NCBI GenBank assembly: GCA_009760885.1
Contig: CM019691.1
Location: 29,744,314 to 29,808,313, forward strand
Length of the DNA stretch: 64,000 nt
Direction of reading: 5' to 3'
Origin: Achatina immaculata
Lineage: Eukaryota > Mollusca > Gastropoda > Stylommatophora > Achatinidae
Below the pieces are notes generated by a model. That model did not search any database, was not told where the DNA came from, and was given only the letters and a program-made list of their open reading frames with translations. Position numbers and translations under genes: made by a program. Shown here one piece after another: positions 9,409 through 19,555 of the stretch. Each line of letters starts with the position of its first letter. Position 1 is the first letter of the stretch.

Positions 9409-9512
9409 CATCATCATCATGTGCCGTGCCGACTGGAGTTGGCTATTATGCTTCTCCAGAGTATCCGATCCTTCATGCAGGCCATCAGCTCAGCTGGTGA
9501 TCTCCTCTCACA

Positions 9513-11339
9513 TCATCCCGTCAGACTGTCCAGTATCATTTCTCTTGGTCTTCCTCTTGATCTTCTTCCTTCTATTTTTCCTGTTGTTATAATATTTTCA
9601 ATGCCCCCTCTTCTCGTTGCATGTCCTATGAAAGTACATTGTCTCTCTCTTATCTTTTTGACAAGGTTTTTTGTCTCTCCAGCTCTTCTCATACATTCTT
9701 CATTAGTTATTTTTGCTGTCCAGGGGATTCGCAACATTCTTCTAATAAACCACATTTCTGCTGCTTCTAATGATTTTTGTGCAGACTTGCCTATTGTCCA
9801 TGATTCACGTCCATATAACAAGATAGGTTCAATATAGCATTTTATGACTCGTTTTCTAACATTCATTGATAAGGATGTGTTGGTTAATATGTTTCTCATT
9901 CTCTGAAATGCAGTCTTTGCTTGGCCTATTCTGTTCCTAATTTCTGTTCTGCATTTCCCATCTTTAGTTATTACTGCTCCAAGGTATTTGAATTTCTGCA
10001 CCTGCTTTAGAATAGTTCCGTTTAATTTAATACTGCATGCTGGTGGATTCTGTTTCTTAGATATAACCATAGTCTCTGTCTTTTTTATGTTCAAAGTAAG
10101 GCCTTTCTGTTCACTTTCTTTGGCGACTTTATCCAAGAGATTTTGCAGGTATTGTTGGTTCTCAGCTATCAGTACTGTGTCGTCAGCATACCGAAGGTTG
10201 TTAATATTGTATCCTCCAATTTTTATGCCTGGTTCTGTGATGATTGTTCTTAGAATATTCTCGCTATACAGAGAAAAAAGGTCTGGAGATAGTACACATC
10301 CTTGCCGCACCCCTTGTTTTATAGGTTGATATTTTCCAATTCTATTTTCAGCTCGAACTGCTGCTTCTTGCTGCCAGTATAGATGTTTTACAATCCTCAG
10401 GTCTTTGCCGTCTATATTGATGTCTTCAGGCATTTTAATAATTTCATTATGTTTCACCTTGTCAAATGCCTTGGTGTAATCAATGAAGCATAAGTAAAGA
10501 TCTTTCTGTACTTCTAAAGCTCTTTCTGTTAGTGTTTGTAAAGCATAAATGGCATTGTGTGTTCCCTTTCCTTCAACAAATCCAAACTGTTCATCTGCTA
10601 TTTCCATTTTTATCTTTTTCCTTATTCTTCTCATAATGATTCTCAGAAGTAGCTTCGTTATGTGACATGAGAGGCTGATACTCCGGTGGTCGTCACATTC
10701 CTTTGCACCTGGTTTCTTTGGTAGTGCTATAAACGTGGATTTAGTCAGGTCACTAGGAATATAACCATTGTTGTAAATGTCATTCAGTAATTTGGTTATT
10801 ATTTTTATTCCTGTCTCCTCTAGTGCCTCTATTTCTTCTATTATTATATTATCAGACCCAGTCGTTTTTCCTTTCTTCATGTGTTTGATGGCATCTATGA
10901 TTTCATCTTCAAGTATTGATGGTCCCTCACAGTTTTCAGTATCTGGTGTTAATTCTGTTCTTTCTCCTCCATATAGCTCACCGATATACTCTGTCCACCT
11001 GTCCACAATGTCTTCTTTTCCCATTAACATTTTACCTTCTTTCGATTTCAGGCATCCTGTGGTATATTTTGTTTTCCTGCCTGTGAGTTCATAAATTCGT
11101 TTGTGCATGTTTTTGCTGTCTTTAATATGAGAGTCCTCTATCTGTCTGCACTGCTCATTTAACCACACTTCTTTTGCTTCTCTGCATTTGCGTCTTATTT
11201 CTTTATTTATCTTGTTATATTTTTTCTCGTTATTTTTACTCCTCCTCCTCTTGTCCATCAGTCCTAAGATGTCGTCTGTCATCCATTTATTTTTAGGGGC
11301 TTCTTTTTTTTGGTGGTCTTTTTGTCTGGACTGCACCAC
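9513..11339 (-). CDS. LINE reverse transcriptase, 608-residue open frame
   Basis: Largest open frame in the window. Basic linker (residues 1-90), RT fingers with [14 protein letters not shown] near 205, EEQFGF-like [16 protein letters not shown] near 252, motif A as [14 protein letters not shown] near 290, [13 protein letters not shown] near 346, motif [13 protein letters not shown] near 385, then [23 protein letters not shown] and [18 protein letters not shown]. All three catalytic Asp are present. The frame opens on a GTG inside damaged endonuclease sequence, so the start is not natural, and it ends at a TGA where sister copies have Trp (LTGW); a further about 38 codons follow to SRHGT. Function in the family: RT for target-primed reverse transcription in the nucleus. 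Possibly RTE-like. Lacks a working endonuclease. Confidence 0.9.
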   Translation of the reverse strand: MVQSRQKDHQKKEAPKNKWMTDDILGLMDKRRRSKNNEKKYNKINKEIRRKCREAKEVWLNEQCRQIEDSHIKDSKNMHKRIYELTGRKTKYTTGCLKSKEGKMLMGKEDIVDRWTEYIGELYGGERTELTPDTENCEGPSILEDEIIDAIKHMKKGKTTGSDNIIIEEIEALEETGIKIITKLLNDIYNNGYIPSDLTKSTFIALPKKPGAKECDDHRSISLSCHITKLLLRIIMRRIRKKIKMEIADEQFGFVEGKGTHNAIYALQTLTERALEVQKDLYLCFIDYTKAFDKVKHNEIIKMPEDINIDGKDLRIVKHLYWQQEAAVRAENRIGKYQPIKQGVRQGCVLSPDLFSLYSENILRTIITEPGIKIGGYNINNLRYADDTVLIAENQQYLQNLLDKVAKESEQKGLTLNIKKTETMVISKKQNPPACSIKLNGTILKQVQKFKYLGAVITKDGKCRTEIRNRIGQAKTAFQRMRNILTNTSLSMNVRKRVIKCYIEPILLYGRESWTIGKSAQKSLEAAEMWFIRRMLRIPWTAKITNEECMRRAGETKNLVKKIRERQCTFIGHATRRGGIENIITTGKIEGRRSRGRPREMILDSLTG

Positions 11340-11402
11340 GTTGCCAATCTTCGAGGATGTTGTTTAAACCAGGTGTTTCCTACAACCATGCTGTGTATTC
11401 GT

Positions 11403-11577
11403 CATCATCATCATCATCATCATGTGCCGTGCCGACTGGCGTTGGCTATTATGCTTCTCCAGAGTACGCGATCCTTCATGCAGGCCATCAGCTCAGTTGG
11501 TGATCTCCTATCACACCATCCCGTCAGACTGTCCAGTATAATTTCTCTTGGTCTTCCTCTTGATCTTCTTCCTTCTA
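11403..11577 (-). mobile_element. nested 3' end of same LINE family
   Basis: Reads [17 protein letters not shown] through RVLWRSIIANASRHGT with an ATG tail of seven or eight units at 11403-11424. It lies between two parts of the endonuclease of the outer LINE and is in frame with the upstream part, making a 92-residue fusion frame (11420-11698). Best explained as a 5'-truncated insertion of the family into itself; I could not settle its target duplication. Confidence 0.8.
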
Positions 11578-11667
11578 TGTGTGCCCATTCAATTAATTTA
11601 TAACCTCTGTCATTCCTCTCCCCCAGTCCATAGTCACCAACGATGTCTGAAGTTCTTCCTCGTGTGT

Positions 11668-12224
11668 GCGGTGAAGTAAACTGTTCGGATGTTGACACTT
11701 AGTTACATGGAGCACGTATAGAACTTGACATTCTCATATATGAAGAAAGCAGTTTCTTCTGTTAAACTGTATTTATCGTATATTAGCAAAGAACACTCTG
11801 AGGTTATTTTTTTGTTCGGGCACTCTTGTCTTTGAACCTTGCTAACAAGAGAACTGCGCGGATTTACTTGTGTACACTAAGTGGTTTATCTGCACTCACA
11901 TGGCCGCGAGCTGGAATGCTGAGCTCACCGAATTAACGCCGGTGGTGATGCAGTGCTGTATGTGTGAAGGATGAATGTGAATGTTTGTTGTGGGTTCACT
12001 TGTCCCTTGTGGCATGATCACCCCATAAACTAGGTCAAACTGACTTGGCCAGAACGGCAGGGTCAGACTCTTAGACAACAAGCCCTGAGATGATATGGTG
12101 AGAAAGCACTTTTTAAAAAAAAATGTTCTTGTTCTTCCGAGTACAATTTAAGAGAGATCTTTGATCGTTTCCCTAGTTTCGATTAATTATGAAGATATAT
12201 AATTACAGATGGGGTTAACATTAT
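11668..12224. other. unassigned sequence
   Basis: No supported feature. A 61-codon minus-strand frame at 11896-12081 has no recognisable motif and looks incidental. Confidence 0.5.
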
Positions 12225-12450
12225 TTTGGACACATTAAACGTCATGAGAATTTAGAGAAGGCCGTCTTGGAAGGGTACATAATGGAGAAAAAGAAAGAGT
12301 GGAAGACCAAGGCGAAGATGGCTGCAAGACATCGCTGATAATCTGCAAATGGATGCATCAGCAGCAAGGCATCTTGCTTACAACCGAGAAGCCTACGAGA
12401 GAGTTGTTGGAGAGGCAAAGTTCCGCAAGGGACATGCAAATGACTGACTG
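12225..12450 (+). pseudogene. LINE C-terminus, GACT-tail family
   Basis: Pieces in two frames: HENLEKAVLEGYIMEKKK, then RRWLQDIADNLQMDASA, RHLAYNREAYERVVGEAKF and GHAND with a TGACTGACTGG tail. Same C-terminus as at 41290-41735 (+) and 19278-19555 (-). Frameshifted near 12290; RT core absent. Confidence 0.75.
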
Positions 12451-13628
12451 GCTGGAGGGCTAACATGATTTTCCCTATAGGCCGCGACGTACACACAAAG
12501 AATCACAAAGACACGTACACAAAGAATCACAAAGACACGCACACATACATTTCACAGCACCGTGATGGGCATTATATTTTGTTGGAAATGCGTGGCACTT
12601 TACAAAATACACAAAGTTGCGTGGACCTTGGCGGGCAGGTCGACCGCCAGTTCATTAGCAAAGCAAGCACTAAGTCAGTAAAACAAACTTTACCGCTTTC
12701 TTGAAATGCTGATGTATTTGCTCTTTAAATGTAGCTAGATCTTCCCAGCCTCGACACTGAGACAGACAAGCGGTTCCCTCACTTTAGTTCGGCTCGGATA
12801 TTGATGTCGGCTGGGAGAAGGTATTTGCGTGTGTCTGGAGTTTAGTTTGTCAAAGAGAGGCCTTCGAGACGGACAAGCCAATGGTAACTAATTGTTATGA
12901 TTGATTAGTCTCTTGGAGGTAGACAAACTTGACGTGTTACGGGATTAAACCGTGTTGATCGTTTTTCTTTGCTTTCTTCTCAGTGCAACGATACGGAGCC
13001 GTTGATGATCTAAAAATAGAAGGAGAACCCTGGTGACGTCATGGAAGATGTCACGTGACGTGGGGAGCGTGAAGAAGGAATGAGAGAAAAAGCCGCGCAC
13101 TTTAAGAGTGAGATTTTTTTTTTTAACTCCAACTGAACTTAGACGGGAGAAAGCTGAAGAGAACGAGTGAAACCAGGGTTAAAAGGGCGAAAGCAGAAGA
13201 GTGAACCAGTTCGAAGAATACAGGTCAATGAAACGTGCGGCGCGAGTTCAGAGCCTCCTTGTCAGTAGCACTGTGACCCTGCTGGTTGGTGGTCTCTACC
13301 GAGTCTCCAACTCCTCCAGGAAGATCTCCCCATACCCAGCCCGGAACCTGAGACGTGGGAGGCTCATTTCTTGTTTGGTGGGCCCCAAACCCCTCAGCGC
13401 TCAGTTATATTTTGACCTCCCCCCACCCACCCCAGGGTTGTGGTTTCATGCCACTCACGCCCTCCTCTGGACTAATGCCAGAAACAGCATCCCACATCCG
13501 GGGCCCACATCTTCCCCGGGGGTCTCATCAGCTTTCGATCTTTTCAGTCGCACAAAGCATTTCAGGCGCACCCTGATCAACAAAGATTGAACTTGTACTT
13601 CTTATCACAGGTAACACGCGGTATTTGA
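12451..13628. other. unassigned, partly GC-rich
   Basis: Holds a CACAAAGAATCACAAAGACACG duplication near 12500-12540 and a 129-codon plus-strand frame at 13201-13590 with high Pro/Ser/Arg content and no motif. Base composition is higher in GC than its surroundings. Could be an untranslated or regulatory region of an unseen gene, but there is no evidence for transcription in the sequence itself. Confidence 0.4.
13034..13059. promoter_or_regulatory. CRE and E-box palindromes
   Basis: TGACGTCA at 13034-13041 is a perfect cAMP-response-element palindrome, and GTCACGTGAC at 13050-13059 is a 10-bp palindrome around an E-box. Their 8-bp spacing is eye-catching, but no gene start is recognised nearby. 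Confidence 0.25.
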
Positions 13629-13740
13629 GTTGGTCAAGTGGCTGGTGCATCCATCTCGCATGGCGAAGGTCCTTAGCTCTACTCCGACTGGAGACGCTTC
13701 AGTTAGTTTACCTATAGAAATGGGTACCTTTTGTTAGGTA
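13629..13740 (+). mobile_element. tRNA-SINE fragment
   Basis: GTCAAGTGGCTGGTGCA ... TCGCATGGCGAAGGTC and TATAGAAATGGGTACC follow the order seen in the SINE at 15764-16021. The second internal promoter box has decayed and the 3' half is missing. Confidence 0.55.
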
Positions 13741-13904
13741 GGTGGCCTGGCCGTCTAATGAGGCGTAGAGTGAAAAACAGAGAGACCATTTCCACTTTAT
13801 GCTTCAGTGGCGTAGCAGTGATACTTTTACTCCTTATAAAGGAAAAAAAAGTGAAATGAGAGACAGAATTCTCTTTCTGTCTCTCTTGTCTGTCTGCTTG
13901 TCTG

Positions 13905-14036
13905 TGTGCCTGCCAGCCTGCTTGCGTGCCTGTCCATCCAGCCATCCATCCAGCCATCCATCGGTCCATCCATTAGTCCATCCAACCATCAGTCCATCCA
14001 TTCATCCATCCATTCTTCCATCCATCCATGTCCCAC
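13905..14036. repeat. CCAT/CCAG simple-repeat array
   Basis: Degenerate tetranucleotide and octanucleotide runs of CCATCCAG and CCATCCAT. Same monomers, opposite strand, as the array at 20331-20612. The open frames through it are products of the repeat. Confidence 0.9.
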
Positions 14037-14675
14037 CTCTCTCCACCTCCTCGGTGGAATTACGTATCTGCAAGCTGGAACTTCGAGAAAGTTCGAGGGG
14101 GGGGGGGGGAGCTATACTTCAGTTCTGAGGAGCTTTGTGGTTGTTTCGCTCACAGAGTTGCTTATTTAAAGAGCTCAGTGAAACGCTTGTAACATCAAAA
14201 TAAAGAATTTAGATGAGGAAAAACAAAACAAAAACAACTAAGCGTAGAAAACAGGAAACAGTGCCAGAAAGTTACAAATAATTCATGACGTCATCTGATG
14301 ACAAGTTGGCTTGTATTAGCACATGGAAAAAATGTGCGAACGTTTATCAGGAAATTACGAACGCATATCTACGGATAACTCAGAAACTAATCCAGTGCGC
14401 CTTGAGTAGCGTCTGTTTAGTGGACCTGTCTTTCACTGCGAAGTCGGTGGCTGACATCTGGCTCCAATCATTCAAGCTGTAGACACTCTTACACACCCCC
14501 CCCCACTCTCTCTCTCTCTCGGAGATGAGGAAGTAAAGGCGGTCAGACTCTATGCTGAAGACATCAACCTCTAGTGAGACAGTTTTTTCAACTATGTGTT
14601 GTCGCACAGTATAGTTTCTTCGGTTATGTATTGTCACACAGTGGTCTGCCGCGAAAGAGCTAGAACTGTGCCGAC
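14037..14675. other. unassigned sequence
   Basis: A G13 run at 14097-14109, then sequence without motifs, then a C run and TC microsatellite at 14497-14521. Confidence 0.5.
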
Positions 14676-14893
14676 AAATTTATATATATATATATACTAG
14701 CACATATAGTTAGTATATAGTACACTAGCTAGTATATATATATATACTGGCACATATAGTTAGTATTAGTCACTAGCTAGTATATACTAGCACATATAGT
14801 TAGTATATGGTACACTGGTACACTAGCTAGTGTATATATATATATATATATATATATACTAGCACATATAGTTAGTATATACTACACTAGCTA

Positions 14894-14930
<37 letters not shown>
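14676..14930. repeat. TA-rich minisatellite
   Basis: Four copies of a unit containing ACTAGCACATATAGTTAGTA and a CACTAGCTAGTATATA piece separated by variable (TA)n tracts; copies start near 14696, 14747, 14788 and 14858. The CTAGCTAG core is self-complementary. Confidence 0.85.
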
Positions 14931-14932
<2 letters not shown>

Positions 14933-15274
14933 GAAATTTTTGCTTATTTCTACGACAAATGCTCACCGGGCAGAGAGAGAGAGAGAGAGAAAACCTGAAG
15001 GCGCACGTTATTGTTTTATATGGTAGGGCATTAGTTTGCTTTCTTTGACTATTATCTTGGACTAGTTCTTCTGAATGTTGAGTAGTTCTGAATTAGCTAT
15101 TCACCGTCTCCAGACATCAGTTTCACTTCCAGATTCTTTCTAACCTTGAGCTGGCACATATAGATACGGAAAACCAAGCCAGTAGAGCGTGACACACTGA
15201 TACGGGGTTTATTTGATGGACTTGATAGCAATGAAGACATTGACTGGCGACAGGTTGCCCTGCCACATGGCAAT
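14931..15274. other. unassigned sequence
   Basis: A GA microsatellite at about 14972-14990; otherwise nothing recognised. Confidence 0.5.
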
Positions 15275-15283
15275 TCCATTCAT

Positions 15284-15525
15284 CATCATCATCATCAAGT
15301 ACCGTGCCGACTGGCGTTGGCTATTATACTTCTCCAGAGTACACGATCCTTCAGGCAAGCCATTAGCTCAGTTAGTGATCTCTCACACCATCTCGTCAGA
15401 CTGTCCAGTATCATTTCTCTTGATCTTCCCCTGGCTATTCTTTCCTTCTATTTATTCTTGTTGTTATAATATTTTTCAATGCCCCCTCTTCTCACTGCAT
15501 GTCCTATGATAGTACATTGTCCTCT

Positions 15526-15558
<33 letters not shown>

Positions 15559-16202
15559 TATTTTTTTTACAAGAATTTTTCTATCTCCGGCTCTTCTCAA
15601 ACATTCTCCATTAGTTATTTTTGCTGTCCAGGGAATTCGCAACATAAACCACATTTCTGCTGCTTCCAATGATTTTTGTGCAGACCTGCCTATTGTCCAT
15701 GATTCACTTCCATATAACAAGATAGGTTCAATATAGCATTTTAAGACTCGTTTTCTAACATTCGGGCGTCTGAGTGTCGAAGTGGTTAGTGCACTGGTCT
15801 CTCATGGCGAAGGTCGGGGGTTCGAATCCGGCCGGAGGCACTCCAGTCACCCAGCTGTAGAAATGTTTACCCGACTTCAAAAGTTGGGAAAGGAAAGGCG
15901 GCTAGGCGTGATACTGACCAAATCACCCTCTAGTGTGCTTGACAGGTCAAGGAAAATATGGGCACTAACACCATATCCCTATGTGCCTCTAAGGCATGAC
16001 AAGATTACCTTCACCTTTACCTTTCTAACATTCACTGACACGGATGTGTTGCATAATATGTTTCTCATTCTCTCAAATGCAGTCTTTGCATGGCCTATTC
16101 TGTTCTTAATTTCTCTTTTGCAATTCCCATCTGAAGTTATTACTGCTCCAAGGTATTTGAATTTCTGCACCCGATTTAGAATAGTTCCGTTTAATTTTAA
16201 AC
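15284..16202 (-). pseudogene. LINE C-terminus, ATG-tail family, split by a SINE
   Basis: Minus-strand copy of the family at 9409-11655, starting around [20 protein letters not shown] near 16200 and ending with the ATG tail at 15281-15296. Flanked by TCCATTCAT at 15275-15283 and 16203-16211, a 9-bp target duplication. A SINE sits at 15764-16021. The codons for an IRERQ-like segment have expanded into a CT microsatellite at 15522-15558, inserting repeated Arg-Glu in the frame at 15448-15720. Several stops. No RT core. Confidence 0.85.
15764..16021 (+). mobile_element. tRNA-derived SINE with 12-bp TSD
   Basis: Flanked by TTTCTAACATTC at 15752-15763 and 16022-16033, both part of the interrupted LINE. 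Head is tRNA-like: box A as GTCGAAGTGGTTAGTGC and box B as GGTTCGAATCC (perfect to the RNA polymerase III consensus), spaced as in a tRNA. Then a unique 3' region and a tail of TTACC-like pentamers. The intact boxes suggest this copy could still be transcribed. Related copies: 13629, 35172, 35418. Confidence 0.92.
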
Positions 16203-16689
16203 TCCATTCATACCTTCCAAAAACAATTACAAGACACCCATCTTCTCGACAGTAACATGACAAAAATCAATCCCTTCAGTTTCACATTCAAACGCAGACC
16301 CCCTGCCCTTAGACCGTCTTTCCCATAATTCACCTTTCCACGGGCTTCTTGCCTCACGTGATCATATAATCATCTCAAATGACCTCTACCCCAAGAAGTC
16401 ACCCAAAAGACAATCACACAAGGACGACAAATACCCTCGTCTATATATAAAGGCGATTGCCTCTCTTATTCTGGAACAAAACCACAGCAATTTAGTTGTA
16501 AGTTCGGCGCCGGTTGAAGTGGCTAGAGATCTGTGCCTCAAGGAGCTTCACATTTCACATAGAAAACAATGCCTAGTGTAATAAACTTAAAATGGCTCTC
16601 ATTTTTTTCACATGGTAGTGTATTATATATTTGAATATACGCAATGTGTAGTGCTTAAACTTTGAAAATGCTAAAAGTACTCGTATATT
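16203..16689. other. unassigned; possible core promoter
   Basis: CTATATATAAAGG at 16441-16453 resembles a TATA box. No start codon with a meaningful frame follows and I see no long terminal repeat partner, so it is recorded only as a possible promoter-like piece. Confidence 0.25.
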
Positions 16690-17046
16690 GTTAACTAAAC
16701 GTTTATGAAAAATTAGAAGAATATTTTGGCCAAACATCGTAACAAATAACATCTTGCTGCCAGAAATGCGGATGAAGCTACTGGCAGCAATTATTGAGGA
16801 AAGACGCTGGCGATGGTTGGGACATGTGCTCCGGATGACTGACGACTCACTACCGAAAATAGCACTAAGATGGACACCACAGGGGAACAGAAGTAATGGT
16901 AGACCCAAAGGAGACATGGAGAAGAACAACAGAGAGGATGTTGTGCAACAGAGGGGCTCACTTGGGCAAAAGCGGGGAAAAGGCAGAGGACAGGCGTTTG
17001 TGGAAAACCCTTGCGGAAGCCCCATGTTCCTTGGGTACTTAAGGTT

Positions 17047-17070
<24 letters not shown>
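16690..17070 (+). pseudogene. LINE C-terminus, AG-tail family
   Basis: Reads EERRWRWLGHVLRMTDDSLP near 16795-16850, ALRWTPQGNRS, then degraded to the family terminus PMFLG near 17035 and TTAAGGTTCAGAGAG. Other members: 21063 (-), 43336 (+), 63664 (+). A shift near 16910 breaks the frame. RT core missing. Confidence 0.8.
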
Positions 17071-17082
<12 letters not shown>

Positions 17083-17217
17083 AGAGAAAGAGAAGAGAGA
17101 GGGAAGATAGAGAGGGAGAACAGATAGATAAGAGAGAAAGAGAAAAGATAGAGAAGAGAGAGAGAGAGAGAAGAGACATAGAAAAGAGAAAGAGAAGAGG
17201 AGAGAGAGAGAGAGAGT
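17046..17217 (+). repeat. GA-rich microsatellite grown from LINE tail
   Basis: (GA)n with AAAGAG and GAAGAG interruptions, beginning exactly at the LINE's AG tail and extending about 170 bp. Open frames through it on both strands are artefacts. Confidence 0.9.
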
Positions 17218-17430
17218 GAGTTAACTGCACGAGAGTCCAACATTAACAACACGGGTCTGCCGCGACAGAAATTTACGTTAACAAAATGTGCCGCGGTCTG
17301 ACAAAAGTCTGAAAACCACTGCTCTGGTGTGCAGACCGTTAAAGATAAATAAATAAATCGATCAAACAGTTACAAGTATATTATAAAGTGCTTTTAAGCC
17401 ATGATAATGGTAGCGTTACCTGCTTGTTAT

Positions 17431-17791
17431 GGGGACGAAAACGATGTCCCTTTTGGCAGTCAGCTACCCGTACATGACACGCCGGCGTAAAGTCTGGGGA
17501 ACTATAGCTGACCAAGATACTATATTATCTCTCCCTTGGTAACTCCAATAACAGGGCTAGCCTGGCTAACGAAGCAGGAATCGCCACAGTCCCCGGGGTT
17601 ATGGAGTCTGCTAAAGAAGTGCTGCACGGCCCCTGCTTTTTAACTGCACTCAGGGACTGAAAAAAAACAGCTGCCATTACTCACTCCCTATCCGACACAG
17701 TGCTGTGCCTCAACATCTTCATCACATCGGCTGCAAAGAACACCAGCTCGCAGTTTCACGGAGATTGAAGAAGAAGAAGAAGAAGAAGAAT
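17431..17791 (+). mobile_element. dispersed repeat family DR, copy B (single module)
   Basis: Most compact full copy, about 361 bp: head GGGGACGAAAACGATGTCCC, one 34-bp-type module, then the shared body with CTGCTAAAGAAGTGCTGCAC, CTTTTTAACTGCACTCAGG, TGTGCCTCAACATCTTCATC, and a (GAA)8-like tail at 17767-17790. Useful as the reference form of the family. Confidence 0.8.
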
Positions 17792-17927
17792 CCATCCTTT
17801 TTAAGGAACTACCCAGTACTCTACCTATTTTACCAATTTTGGGCAAGAAAAAAAACCCAACGTTTAATAACTTTACATTTTTATTACACAGTCAACCACG
17901 GCCATTCTGAATAATCAACACAGACGC

Positions 17928-18012
17928 ATACACACACCCACGTACATACATACATACATACATACATGCATACATACATAATACATACATAATACATACA
18001 TACATACATAAA
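17928..18012. repeat. TACA microsatellite
   Basis: (CATA)n with a few AATACATA variants. Confidence 0.95.
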
Positions 18013-18083
18013 GACAGACAGAGACATACAGGCGTACATACATGGAGAAACGTTACTAGCAGATTTTGATGAAATATCTTTCA

Positions 18084-18977
18084 ATCAATCAATCAAGTGC
18101 CGTGCCGCGTGGCGTAGGCGATCATTTCTCTCCACAATTCTCTGTCTTTAAACGTGGTTATGAGATCCGCCGGTGACTTTCTTCCTAGCCACACTGACAT
18201 CCCATCCAGTAACTTCTCTTTCTGTCTTCCTCTGTCTCTTCTTCCTTCAATTTCTCCAGTTGCCACAGTGTGTTCCAATTTTCCTCTTCTCAGAAAATGT
18301 CCTACACATCTCGCTTGTCTGCCTCTGATCTATGCTGTAATTTGCCTTTTTAACTCCAGCCTCTCTTAAGACTTCTTCGTTGGTTTTCTTAGCTGTCCAT
18401 GGTACCTTCTACATCCTTCTTATGAACCACGTTTCAATGGCCTCCATTTCTCGCTGTACTCTCTTATTCATGGACCATGCTTCACACCCATAAAACAAAA
18501 TTGGCTCGATGTAACATTTAAGTACTCGGAATTGTATTTCCATTGATATGGATCTGTTGCACAAGATGTTACTCATTTTCTGGAATGCTGACGTGGCCTG
18601 ACTACGTCTAATTTTTATTTCATTGTAACATTTCCCATCAGTTGTTATAATCGTTTCTAAGTACTAGAATTTATCACCTTGTTTTAGTTCTGTGCCATCG
18701 AAGGTAATGCTACATTTTGGTGGTATTCCTTTCTTTGAGATGACCATCATTTCAGTCCTCTTTTTATTCAGACTGAGACCTTTACTTTTACTTTCACGAA
18801 CCAAGATATCCAGAAGAGCGTGTAGCTCCACTTCACTTTTAGCAATCAGAACTGCGTAGTCTGCAAATCTTAAGTTGTTAAGGTTGTACCCGCCAACTGA
18901 TATTCCTGGCAAGCTCTCTATATTTCTCATTATGTTTTCGCTGAACAAGGAGAAGAGGTCAGGAGATAGAACACATC
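18084..18977 (-). pseudogene. LINE, TTGA-tail family, 14-bp TSD
   Basis: TGAAATATCTTTCA at 18070-18083 and 18978-18991 flanks the insertion. Minus-strand reading begins with [15 protein letters not shown] near 18975, then LRFADYAVLIAKS, where the second Asp of the FADD motif is Tyr (GAC to TAC at 18855-18857), then several frames to LWREMIAYATRHGT and a TTGA tail. It is 5'-truncated at the conserved QGCVLSP motif. Closest relative is 55335-56482. Confidence 0.92.
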
Positions 18978-19062
18978 TGAAATATCTTTCAGAAAACAAA
19001 AAATGAAAAACGTTTTAAATATAAATCTGACGCCTGACCCTACATTAATGTACAAAATAAAT

Positions 19063-19215
19063 AAACTAGGAAAAAAAGTAGGAACAGCTTTATTACTTAA
19101 CGAGCACACAGTTGTGACATTTCGGTGGGAACATTATATCATACCTGTTCACAACAAAACATCACAACTGTGCGCTCGTTAAGTAATAAAATTGTTCCTA
19201 CTTTTTTCTTAGTTT
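19063..19215. mobile_element. palindromic remnant of Penelope terminal repeats
   Basis: Left arm from 19063 (AAACTAGG, AAGTAGGAACAGCTTTATTA, CACACAGTTGTGACATTTCGG) pairs with a right arm ending at 19215; arms are about 57-70 nt with a short asymmetric centre near 19133-19146. Both arms match the ends of the Penelope-like element at 31899-34115, which are also inverted. So this is two ends joined with the interior gone. Confidence 0.85.
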
Positions 19216-19277
19216 ATATATTTTGCTAATACAGCTTTACTGCAATGGCTTCGTGTATAGTTGTATAGTTAGTTTTA

Positions 19278-19555
19278 CATCAGCCATTTGTATGTCCCTT
19301 GAGAAACTTTGCCTCTCTAACAGCTCTCCTGTAGCCCTCTCTGTTGTAAGAAAGATCCCCTACTGGTGATGCATCCGTTGGCAGATTATCAAAGATGTCT
19401 TGCAGCCATCTTCTCCTTGGTCTTCCTCTCTTTCCTTTTGCTATTATGTATCCTTCCAAAACGGTCTTCTCTAAATTCTCATGACGTTTAATGTGTCCAA
19501 AACACTTTAAGTTAATATCTGTTTAATCCTCTTTACTAGCCAACCTTCATACATT
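19278..19555 (-). pseudogene. LINE C-terminus, GACT-tail family
   Basis: Minus strand gives W-VKRI, a FGHIKRHENLEKTVLEGYI stretch near 19500-19440, RQRRWLQDIFDNLPTDASP-like sequence and a YRRAVREAKFLKGH terminus near 19300. Same family as 12225 and 41290. Truncated before the RT core. Confidence 0.7.

Larger units (their letters stand above)
9409..11655 (-). mobile_element. endonuclease-type LINE, ATG-tail family, 12-bp TSD
   Basis: Direct repeats TTCCTCGTGTGT at 9397-9408 and 11656-11667 bracket the element. From the 5' side (right): an apurinic-type endonuclease fragment (IVGDYGLGERNDRGYKLIEWA near 11650-11580), a nested copy of the family's own 3' end (11403-11577), more endonuclease ([14 protein letters not shown] then WCSPD near 11390-11330), then RT, then the conserved SRHGT terminus and an ATG tail at 9409-9420. 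Endonuclease is truncated at the 5' side and has an internal deletion before the RT. Related copies lie at 15284, 60851 and 63608. Confidence 0.9.

Noticed and set aside
9349..9837. Plus-strand frames over the LINEs (for example 9349-9837, 9988-10329, 22331-22891, 22705-23457)
   Set aside because: Antisense shadows of the minus-strand RT; hydrophobic readings arise from the AT-rich complement.
13201..13590. 129-codon plus-strand frame as a host gene
   Set aside because: Composition fits GC-richer non-coding DNA, two overlapping frames are open at once, and no domain or signal peptide is visible.
16441..16560. Long terminal repeat with TATA box and primer-binding site
   Set aside because: TATA-like CTATATATAAAGG and a GGCGCCG string are close together, but no second repeat, no gag/pol and no polypurine tract were found.
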